Assembly (NCBI GenBank): GCA_023230825.1
Contig: JALNWO010000001.1
Span: forward strand, 124,001-188,000
Direction of reading: 5' to 3'
Origin: Acholeplasmataceae bacterium
GTDB taxonomy: Bacteria > Bacillota_I > Bacilli_A > Acholeplasmatales > Acholeplasmataceae
Length of the DNA stretch: 64,000 bases
In this document: in pieces, positions 24,691 to 31,474 of the stretch
Position numbering within the stretch: position 1 is the first letter of the stretch
Layout of the letters: each line of letters begins with the position of its first letter
Made by a program: the position numbers and the translations under genes
The notes under the pieces: generated by a model
Seen by the model: only the letters and a program-made list of their open reading frames with translations
The model's database searches: none
Told to the model about the DNA's origin: nothing

Positions 24691-25524
24691 ATGAAAACAA
24701 ATAAACTCACTATAACACAATATGCTAGTCTTTTAACTAATCAAAAAGCTCATGCAGGTATTGTTTTTAGTACTCCAGATCTTCTCTGTGTATTTGAAGA
24801 GTTAGAAGAAGCTGGTTTATTAGATATCACTCCTCAGGAAATTAACTCTTATAGAAAAGAGATTGATCTAACTCGTCATAGTACTATTATAGTGCGTCCT
24901 CCTAAAGGTGGATTTTGGATTTGTCCTTTTGATCCTAAAGAAGATTTAGAAAAAGTAAAGGGTTACTTAAGGAATTTCCCTATGCTTTCTTCTTGCTGGA
25001 TCTTTTATGATCTCCAACCCTTTCAAGCTTTGATTCGCTTTCAAGCTGAGCAGAACTTAAATAAAGTTGGTATCGATATCCCAGAAAATCTTGTTACTGA
25101 GGATACACTCTTAGAAACAGAGATTGCTAATATGAATCCTGATTTCTATAATGATGATGTCATCCAAGATAGAATTCGTCTCATTGATAGGAATTACCGT
25201 TTAATTGCAGAGAACTTTGTCACTGAACTGTTTAACGTTCTTATTATCTCATACACAAACTTTCTAAAAAGTAGTTCTGAAGATACGGTTGAATCTTTAG
25301 TTGAGCGTTATATCAAACATTTTCCTAAGAAAGGAAATGTCGGCTATAACTTAATTGAATCTTTGTGGGGGATCATTGACGAGTATGATGTTAAATTAAC
25401 TGAATTCATTAATGGTGAGTATAATAAAGTCTATATGGCTTATCCAGTCATGAACAACAATATCGTTGTTCTGAAATACGATATTGATTATCGGGTTATC
25501 ATTCATGAATACCATAAAGAATAA
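24691..25524 (+). CDS. Hypothetical protein, 277 aa
   Basis: I chose the ATG at 24691; the frame stays open upstream to a GTG at 24628, but that stretch is the phuZ terminator hairpin. A GAGGA lies 17 bases ahead, longer than usual, so the start is uncertain. The protein is helical and acidic with a beta patch (TIIVRPPKGGFWICPFDP). Its 3' end overlaps the next gene. First of a dense run of small genes to 27716; function unknown. Confidence 0.6.
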   Translation: MKTNKLTITQYASLLTNQKAHAGIVFSTPDLLCVFEELEEAGLLDITPQEINSYRKEIDLTRHSTIIVRPPKGGFWICPFDPKEDLEKVKGYLRNFPMLSSCWIFYDLQPFQALIRFQAEQNLNKVGIDIPENLVTEDTLLETEIANMNPDFYNDDVIQDRIRLIDRNYRLIAENFVTELFNVLIISYTNFLKSSSEDTVESLVERYIKHFPKKGNVGYNLIESLWGIIDEYDVKLTEFINGEYNKVYMAYPVMNNNIVVLKYDIDYRVIIHEYHKE

Positions 25525-25939
25525 TGATTCTCTAAATATTACCAATCCTAAACATATTTATATAAATGCCACAGAGTTAACAGACTTTATTACGAGCATC
25601 TTCTTATCGGATATTAACCTATCTACTTGGTGGGCAATTATAGGCTTTGCTACTAGGCGAGAGGTTTTAACTGATTTCGTAAAGACGGCTTTAGCAACTG
25701 ATGACTCTACTTCTATAGATTCTTTAGCTATACAGGAGTTATATGCTAAAATCAATGAGTCCATGATTAATCCAGAAATTATTGAAGCAATTGTTATTAA
25801 TACGCTAGATTTGATTATAGACTTTATATTAAACAAATATCCTAATAACACAATCGATAATCTATCTAATTATAGAGTATCTGTATTTCGGTTTGATACA
25901 CTTATTCTAGAAAGGATTGAGAGTGCTGTGTTATGGTAA
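25505..25939 (+). CDS. Hypothetical protein, 144 aa, phuZ-downstream cluster
   Basis: Starts at an ATG inside the previous gene (20-base overlap); an in-frame TTG at 25484 is an alternative. Shares the N-terminal pattern KHIYIN....L..FI with the 22969 and 27261 products. Mostly helical. Function unknown. Confidence 0.55.
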   Translation: MNTIKNNDSLNITNPKHIYINATELTDFITSIFLSDINLSTWWAIIGFATRREVLTDFVKTALATDDSTSIDSLAIQELYAKINESMINPEIIEAIVINTLDLIIDFILNKYPNNTIDNLSNYRVSVFRFDTLILERIESAVLW

Positions 25940-25949
25940 GGAACCAGTA

Positions 25950-26420
25950 ATGGATACTCAACTGTATAGTGTATTATTCAGTATAAGAAGGCTCTATGAA
26001 ATTATTCCAGAACTACCTCTTCTATATCGTTTCTTAGGTCAAGAAGATTTAACATTAGTCAAACTCAGCTTAATGGGTCCACAAGACCCTATCTTACTAA
26101 ATCAGTATCGATTACTATCTATTGAAGATCAAGTTGAGTGGTTAGCTTATTATGTACTAGAAGAATGGGAAGCAACTAATACTGTTACTTATAGCACTGA
26201 TACTAACTTGAGTCAAAATACATTATTGAGTTTGTTAGGTTTACCTTCAACTCATGAAAAGAATATCCGAGCTATACGAGATATTTTCTACCCTGTTCTA
26301 AATTTACCTAATAGCAATATTGTTATAGACTCTATTACTCGTATCTTTAAAGATTGTTCTTTATTAGAAACTGATCAATACGCTGGTCCGGATTATTATT
26401 GTGTCAATTACCGTCTCTAG
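25950..26420 (+). CDS. Hypothetical protein, 156 aa, phuZ-downstream cluster
   Basis: I chose the ATG at 25950 because AAGGA lies seven bases upstream; an upstream TTG at 25917 would overlap the previous gene. Helical, acidic, Leu-rich (LFSIRRLYEIIPELPLLYRFL). It overlaps the next gene by 20 bases. Function unknown. Confidence 0.55.
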   Translation: MDTQLYSVLFSIRRLYEIIPELPLLYRFLGQEDLTLVKLSLMGPQDPILLNQYRLLSIEDQVEWLAYYVLEEWEATNTVTYSTDTNLSQNTLLSLLGLPSTHEKNIRAIRDIFYPVLNLPNSNIVIDSITRIFKDCSLLETDQYAGPDYYCVNYRL

Positions 26421-26874
26421 AAAGAATAGGTTATCAGAGCAGTTAACTGACTTTAGTGACTATGAACTTAAAACAGTTCTTATCTTCGATGTCTATGAAT
26501 CTACTAATCTGTTAAAAGAAGCTTTTCTCTTTTATTGTCCTGACTTAGAATATGAGCTTCATTTTTCTTATATGGCTCTTGAACTAGTCTCTTTTGTATT
26601 AAACGAAGGGTCTTGTTTAAACACTTCAGGAATGTCTGATTTCATATATGGTTATTTAGAAGGCTTTTATGAAGCAGAAGTTATTAATAATCTTGACACA
26701 TTACTAACTCCTCATCTTTTAAAAATATGTAATTTAATAAAAGAGAGGATTGATTATCTATTAGGGTATACCTTCTTAGATAAAGTTAATTTTTATAATA
26801 ACTTCTATTGGGATCATGTCTATACTTCTGGAAAGTATGTAGGACAATTTAACTTATTAAAAGAAAAGTTGTGA
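26401..26874 (+). CDS. Hypothetical protein, 157 aa, GTG start, phuZ-downstream cluster
   Basis: A GTG start overlaps the end of the previous gene, and its stop overlaps the next start (GTGA at 26871-26874), so translation is chained. Tyr/Phe-rich and helical (YLEGFYEAEVINNLDTLLTPHLL). Function unknown. Confidence 0.55.
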   Translation: MSITVSRKNRLSEQLTDFSDYELKTVLIFDVYESTNLLKEAFLFYCPDLEYELHFSYMALELVSFVLNEGSCLNTSGMSDFIYGYLEGFYEAEVINNLDTLLTPHLLKICNLIKERIDYLLGYTFLDKVNFYNNFYWDHVYTSGKYVGQFNLLKEKL

Positions 26875-27260
26875 CAAAACTCATTCCTGATTGTGTCCTA
26901 GATGTTTATGAAGTGATGGAAGAATTAAAAGAACTTTATCCAACAGCTAGTGAATTAAAGTTATACTCAACTATCCCTGCGTTAGTTAACCTTTATCTCT
27001 ATACACCAATCAATGAATTAGATAGAGAGCTAAAGTTTCGTAGATTCAACACTACTTCTGACGATACACTAAAAGAAAAGTTAGGCATTATCTTTCAGAA
27101 ACTCATGTTTAAAATAAAGACTATCGCTAACGATATGAGTTCAGATGAGATCCGACAATTCTTAGTAATTGGGTATATTACAACACCTGTTATGAGAGTT
27201 ATCATTAGTGATACCAGAGCCAGTCTTTATACAAAAGCCCAACCTATTTTCTTATTCTAA
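26871..27260 (+). CDS. Hypothetical protein, 129 aa, GTG start, phuZ-downstream cluster
   Basis: Coupled to the gene before (4-base GTGA overlap) and followed directly by the next ATG at 27261. Helical N-terminus (VLDVYEVMEELKELYPTASEL) and a hydrophobic end (TTPVMRVIISDTRASLY). Function unknown. Confidence 0.55.
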   Translation: MTKLIPDCVLDVYEVMEELKELYPTASELKLYSTIPALVNLYLYTPINELDRELKFRRFNTTSDDTLKEKLGIIFQKLMFKIKTIANDMSSDEIRQFLVIGYITTPVMRVIISDTRASLYTKAQPIFLF

Positions 27261-27716
27261 ATGAAACTAAAAATCTTACCCGGACTAAAGGTTCTAGAAA
27301 AGCAAACTGCTTTAAAGAGATTACCTGAATATGTGTATGTTGATCTAGAAAGAGAGTTTATCGAACTACTCGTTGAACTCCAAGTACTTATCAATACTAA
27401 CCCTCTTAGCATTACTCGCTTTCCTCCTATTGAAACTAATTCTATTATTGATACAGAAGAACTCTTTAAAGTTTATACTAAAGAGGAAGAAATATCTATT
27501 AATATAACTGAGTTAGCACTAGAGTTAGTTGAAGTCATTGATCCTTTCTTTGATGACTATCCTGATATGAATAATCAATATGTTAATTTACTTACCTGTC
27601 ATTTGTATTCTATTTACAAACGGTTAAAGAATTTAGATCTCTTTATAAATGGTAAGTTAGTTTATGAATTTTATAAGGAATATGAAAGAGGTTTTCTAAT
27701 TAAGATTAAAGAATGA
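27261..27716 (+). CDS. Hypothetical protein, 151 aa, phuZ-downstream cluster
   Basis: The ATG directly abuts the previous stop. N-terminal EYVYVDLEREFIELLVEL matches the pattern of the 22969 and 25505 products. Last gene of the chained run, closed by a strong terminator at 27733. Function unknown. Confidence 0.6.
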   Translation: MKLKILPGLKVLEKQTALKRLPEYVYVDLEREFIELLVELQVLINTNPLSITRFPPIETNSIIDTEELFKVYTKEEEISINITELALELVEVIDPFFDDYPDMNNQYVNLLTCHLYSIYKRLKNLDLFINGKLVYEFYKEYERGFLIKIKE

Positions 27717-27732
27717 TAAAAAAGATTAGAAT

Positions 27733-27791
27733 AAGTACTATGTCTTAACAACTTCTCAATAGGTTGTTAAATACATAGTACTTTATTTTTT
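27733..27791 (+). terminator. Long two-part hairpin terminator
   Basis: Outer perfect 11-bp stem AAGTACTATGT / ACATAGTACTT and inner 8-bp stem TTAACAAC / GTTGTTAA, followed by a run of T. Ends the phuZ-downstream run. Confidence 0.85.
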
Positions 27792-27827
27792 TCTTGGTGT
27801 ATAACAAACCTCTCTCTTTTAAATGTT

Positions 27828-28241
27828 ATGAATATCCATGAACTAAATGCAGCTAGTAGAAATATTTTACTAGAGATAGGTCCTATGTGCCGTACACTCA
27901 TTCATTTCTTAAAGACAAAGAAAGTAGAGCATCAGGACATTATCACAGTTATAGACTCTGTCGTTTATTCTTTAAACTACCCGTCTCAAGCAGAAAGAGA
28001 ACATTCTTTAGATAATCTAAATTTCAGTAGGATGGTGAAGAGTCCATTTCTAACAGGAGTAGTTTCTGAGAATGATCTTTTTCTATTTAAACAAAGTTTA
28101 CGCGGTGCTGCTACTGAAATATGGGATAAGTATCGATATTTAGATTTAGATCATTTGATCGGAACTCATGCAGGTTATCATTCCTTAGTCTTGAGTTCTC
28201 TAACTAATCGACATCTATTTATCTCAGCTCTCCCTTATTAG
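27828..28241 (+). CDS. Hypothetical protein, 137 aa
   Basis: Starts after the 27733 terminator and is followed by the next gene after 14 bases. Helical N-terminus (AASRNILLEIGPMCRTLIHFL). No motif or family recognised; similar in size to the genes before it. Confidence 0.55.
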   Translation: MNIHELNAASRNILLEIGPMCRTLIHFLKTKKVEHQDIITVIDSVVYSLNYPSQAEREHSLDNLNFSRMVKSPFLTGVVSENDLFLFKQSLRGAATEIWDKYRYLDLDHLIGTHAGYHSLVLSSLTNRHLFISALPY

Positions 28242-28255
28242 GAAAAGAAAAGACA

Positions 28256-28672
28256 ATGATTTATCAATTTGAACCTGGTCAAAAATATTCATTTGACACC
28301 TATGCTCCTCAAATCCTGGGTACTGAATTTAAAACAGTAGTAGTTAAATCTGTTACTGATTACGAGGACGCTATTTCTGAGGAAGATGTTCAGGTATTAC
28401 ATAGTCAGATTCTTGGTTATATTACTGACTCTACTGTATCTGTGCCTGCTGATTTTAGAAAACTCACTTATATTAAAATTGATACAGGAGTTGGTAAGCG
28501 TCGTTTTATTGCTGTAGAGTGGATTAAGCAAAATACCATTACTAAAATCTCTGAACTCAATATTGATGTAACTATCTTTAGAGTAAGTGATCCTGCTAAA
28601 GTACGTTTAGTGAGGGAAGCTCTGTCTCAGAATGGGTTTACTGATTTTCAAATTACTACAAGAGAAGCGTAA
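28256..28672 (+). CDS. Hypothetical protein, 138 aa
   Basis: ATG preceded by a purine-rich GGAAAAGAAAAG stretch. Beta-rich protein (VVVKSVTDYEDAI, LTYIKIDTGVGKRRFIAVEWI) with an alpha/beta end; codon use looks more like virion genes than the cluster before. No family recognised. Confidence 0.6.
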   Translation: MIYQFEPGQKYSFDTYAPQILGTEFKTVVVKSVTDYEDAISEEDVQVLHSQILGYITDSTVSVPADFRKLTYIKIDTGVGKRRFIAVEWIKQNTITKISELNIDVTIFRVSDPAKVRLVREALSQNGFTDFQITTREA

Positions 28673-28856
28673 TGTCTAAAAAATAAATACGCCACGCTAT
28701 AGAAGGGAGAGGGGGTAAGAACACCCTTATTAGTATTTAGATCAGATCACTCACAAGCACTACTAACATTCTTACTAGTAGCAGTGTTTATACATCATAC
28801 CTGTATTGGATCTTATAGATACATAATCAATCACTTTTCTTAAAAGTAATATAATC

Positions 28857-29528
28857 ATGAGTAGAGAACTTCTAATAACTTCCTCCTTAGTTGATGGGTG
28901 GGGTAGTGAGATAGTGGATGAATTCACTAATTTTTATTTAACAGTACGGGATGGTCAGATAATCGATCTTATTAATCCTTCTAATTATGTAAATATCATA
29001 GGTACTGGGATTAGTACATCAGGTATAGAGATTGTTAATACGACACGCTCTGGTTCTGGTATAGAAGTTCCTTCTGCGGCTTTTAATGTAACCTCATTAG
29101 AGAGTTCTACAGTGGAGTTCTGGGTTTATTTTACTAACCCAATAGCTGAGCTTTATGATCAAATGTTAGGTCAGTGGGGGAGCGGAGCAAATAGCACATT
29201 TCAATTTTGTGTACTAGATTCTTATCTTGCTATAGCACAGGCTAGACCAGGTAACTCTATTAGTACTTTTAGAAGAATACCTAATACTTGGATGCATGTA
29301 GCTTATGTGAACCCCGCTGGTGGCGGCAATATGGTTATCTATGTAAATGGAGTTTCAGAGCAACTAGATAGACGTTGGACAGTTTCACCTAATTTGAATA
29401 TTCCTATGTCTTTATTGAAGGTATATGGACAAAATGGATTTAGCTTATTAGGTAGGATAGCTAAAATGAGAATCTCCACCATTGCTAGGTATACAGAGAA
29501 TTTCGTACCTAATTATGGAATGTATTGA
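28857..29528 (+). CDS. LamG/concanavalin-like protein, 223 aa, intact paralogue of the 14642 gene
   Basis: The core has the features of a laminin-G/concanavalin-like jelly roll: VEFWVYF strand, FQFCVLDSYLAIAQ, WMHVAYV....MVIYVNGV and a closing YGQNGFSLLGRIAKMRIS. Such folds bind sugars or act as fibre decorations in phage virions. The N-terminus MSRELLITSS matches MSKELLLISS at 14642, and the two products have the same length once that gene is read in frame. A receptor-binding or capsid decoration role is inferred. Preceded by a 180-base gap with hairpins. Confidence 0.7.
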   Translation: MSRELLITSSLVDGWGSEIVDEFTNFYLTVRDGQIIDLINPSNYVNIIGTGISTSGIEIVNTTRSGSGIEVPSAAFNVTSLESSTVEFWVYFTNPIAELYDQMLGQWGSGANSTFQFCVLDSYLAIAQARPGNSISTFRRIPNTWMHVAYVNPAGGGNMVIYVNGVSEQLDRRWTVSPNLNIPMSLLKVYGQNGFSLLGRIAKMRISTIARYTENFVPNYGMY

Positions 29529-29560
29529 TAACAAGAGTAAAAAAATAGAATAACTCATTT

Positions 29561-29571
29561 ATATATCACCT
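29561..29571 (+). promoter_or_regulatory. Putative promoter motif, variant ATATATCACCT
   Basis: Close to the ACATATCACCT copy at 52163; lies just ahead of the broken gene at 29574. Confidence 0.4.
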
Positions 29572-29573
29572 CT

Positions 29574-29999
29574 ATGACGGTATATAAATGAAACATCATT
29601 AACTGGGATGAAGATAATAATGTTAAATATGCTTCAGATGTTGATTTTTTAAATGATACTGAAATCAAAGCAGATCTCTATTCCTTAAAGTTTAACTCTC
29701 CTTCAGTACCTAAATCAAGTCTTTTAAAAGCTATTGAGTTTAGTGGATCGGGTGTGTTGGTTAATACTGTTGATGATGTTGAATATACTGTTAAAGGTAT
29801 TAGTCGTACTTTGACCATTAGCAGTAAAAGAGATAAGGTTCTTTTTGTTACTAGAGAGAGGAATCTTATCATCCATGAGGAAACCTATTTGAAAGGGTTT
29901 TTTGAACTGATCGTAGGGAATTACCTCTCAGCTATGTTTAATCGCTTTGCAGCCTCTTTAAAGGCCCCTAGCGCTATTGATGTTGGTAGTATTAGTTAA
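29574..29999 (+). pseudogene. Gene with a premature TGA at codon 6, otherwise open for 135 codons
   Basis: An ATG at 29574 opens MTVYK, then TGA (29589-29591), then the same frame is open to the stop at 29999 (NIINWDEDNNVKYASD... ending SAIDVGSIS). No ATG with a ribosome site restarts the frame early; an ATT at 29598 or the TTG at 29754 are weak choices. The downstream product looks like a real small domain (YTVKGISRTLTISSKRDKVLFV). A TGG to TGA change would explain it; a rare start codon is the alternative. Terminated at 30011-30039. Confidence 0.5.
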
Positions 30000-30010
30000 G
30001 TATACGGCAT

Positions 30011-30039
30011 AATAGGAGATCTCAAAAGGATCTCCTATT
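30011..30039 (+). terminator. Hairpin terminator
   Basis: Stem AATAGGAGATC / GATCTCCTATT with loop TCAAAAG, flanked by GGCAT / ATGACC, followed by T-rich sequence. Confidence 0.8.
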
Positions 30040-30412
30040 TATGACCTTCTTTTCTATTTATTTATTTATGTTTTTAGATTATCGGCTATTAATAGTAAGC
30101 TATTATAAAGCATTCTAGCTATTATATTTAAGCTAGGGGTCCTAGCATACCAATATGAGAATAAAAGCGCTTATAGAGCCTCTAGAGGGCTTAGAGAGTG
30201 TATTGTGATCCAAAAGCAATCTAGTTACTCATCCATGGAGAATGATGTAGTAACTCTCAATAAAAGTGCTAATATGATAATAGCTGTTGCATAAAAAAGT
30301 CGCGGCGCCTAATATTACTTATATAACCCCTACTTTCTCAAATTCTTATAGTTTCAATTTCTCTTATCTATTATAATACTTAACTTCTTCTATCTACTAT
30401 TACTTTTAAATT

Positions 30413-30520
30413 AATAGGTAAATATATTTATTTTTATTTATACCTATTATCATTTGTAAAAGTGTTAGTTCTATGAGACTTGACCCACTTATAGTACCTC
30501 TTTGGTAAAAACACTTTTAC
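30413..30520. repeat. Two adjacent inverted repeats (8 bp and perfect 11 bp)
   Basis: AATAGGTA (30413-30420) pairs with TACCTATT (30441-30448) across an A/T-only loop; GTAAAAGTGTT (30456-30466) pairs exactly with AACACTTTTAC (30510-30520) across 43 bases. They form the centre of the gene-free region. Confidence 0.7.
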
Positions 30521-30788
30521 GGGTCCGAGCCTTGGCGAGATACTTGGTAGTAGATAAGTATTGTTCGAAGCTGTAGGTATAGAAAGGATATAATAAGGTT
30601 ATAGTAAGGATAGTAGCTGAGATAAGATACTTAGATACGTACCCCCTTGCGAAGCAACTTGAATCCTAGAGAAGCGAAGCTTCTCTTAACATACATACAT
30701 ACGCAAGATATTAAGCTATAAACATAAATAAATATTACATTATTATACCTATTATACAACAACACTATAAGAACAGACTAAAAAGCCT

Positions 30789-30812
30789 ATAGAGAGACTA
30801 GTATCTCTCTAT
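30789..30812 (+). terminator. Terminator-like hairpin at the end of the gene-free region
   Basis: Perfect 9-bp stem ATAGAGAGA / TCTCTCTAT, loop CTAGTA, followed by TTATGCC as at the phage's protein-gene terminators. No reading frame ends before it, so it may end an untranslated RNA. Confidence 0.6.
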
Positions 30813-30922
30813 TTATGCCTTACTATTGACTATACTAGTCTACTACTAGAATAAAAGAATAACTACTTATACTAGAAAACCATCTACTTAAAGTAACTAC
30901 TTAGAATAGAAAGAACCTACTC

Positions 30923-31333
30923 ATGGAAAGATTTAAAGATACTTGCTACTTACTAGAGAGAACGAGTCAGATTGAAGGACTACTAGTTTATATTCGTAGT
31001 ATACTACAATTAGAGAGTTATGAAGAAGAACGGTTTATTGATGGATTAATTGATTATAGTTTAAATAGTCGATTTATTAGGACTCAAGTAAATGAAGAGA
31101 TAGTGTTGAAGTTTGTAGATGAGAGTCTTTATAGTAAGTTGACTTTAAATAGGTCTTACTTAAATGCTTTAATTAAGTATAGTAGACTATTCTTAGAAGA
31201 AGTAGGAAAGAAGGTGAGTGGGTTAAGGATTAGGGGAGAGTATGTTGGATTACCTGTAGAGAAGAGGAATTTGTATCTCTATAGCCGAATTGAGAGTAAT
31301 GAGTTTATTGCGATATGCGAGATAATAGAGTAA
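30923..31333 (+). CDS. Hypothetical protein, 136 aa
   Basis: Starts MERFKDTCYLLERTSQIEG after the gene-free region and is followed by hairpins (31351-31408) and the DNA polymerase gene. Helical and charged. It is similar in size to the phuZ-downstream genes and ends in a like beta pattern (NLYLYSRIESNEFIAICEII). Function unknown. Confidence 0.55.
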   Translation: MERFKDTCYLLERTSQIEGLLVYIRSILQLESYEEERFIDGLIDYSLNSRFIRTQVNEEIVLKFVDESLYSKLTLNRSYLNALIKYSRLFLEEVGKKVSGLRIRGEYVGLPVEKRNLYLYSRIESNEFIAICEIIE

Positions 31334-31350
31334 GTGGTGGGTAAATGAAG

Positions 31351-31408
31351 AAGAGAGGAGGGGTTGATTATTCTCTCTTTTCCTTTCCTATATAGAAGAG
31401 AGGGAGAA
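31351..31408 (+). terminator. Hairpin region after the 30923 gene
   Basis: AAGAGAG (31351-31357) can pair with CTCTCTT (31373-31379) followed by T/C-rich sequence; alternatively TTATTCTC (about 31368) pairs with GAGAATAA (about 31403). Either fold ends the short unit before the polymerase. Confidence 0.45.
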
Positions 31409-31474
31409 TAACTTTTATTTTTTTATCTATTTGGTTAATGAGATAGATAGATAAAATGCTTTTGAGAGAATATA

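Larger units (their letters stand above)
30040..30922. other. Long structured region without a gene ahead of the DNA polymerase block
   Basis: Almost 900 bases without a credible reading frame. It contains several inverted repeats: alternative CTAGCT / AGCTAG and GCTAGG-GGT-CCTAGC (30115-30146), a CCTCTAGAGG palindrome (30179-30188), AATAGGTA / TACCTATT (30413-30448), an 11-bp pair GTAAAAGTGTT / AACACTTTTAC spanning 30456-30520, AGAGAAGC-GAA-GCTTCTCT (30668-30686), and a terminator-like hairpin ending at 30812. No tRNA clover-leaf was found. A structured RNA, a replication origin or gene remnants are possible. Confidence 0.6.

Noticed and set aside
30040-30922. tRNA cluster in the gene-free region
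   Set aside because: I looked for TTC-type T arms and CCA-proximal acceptor stems and found none that fold as a clover-leaf.
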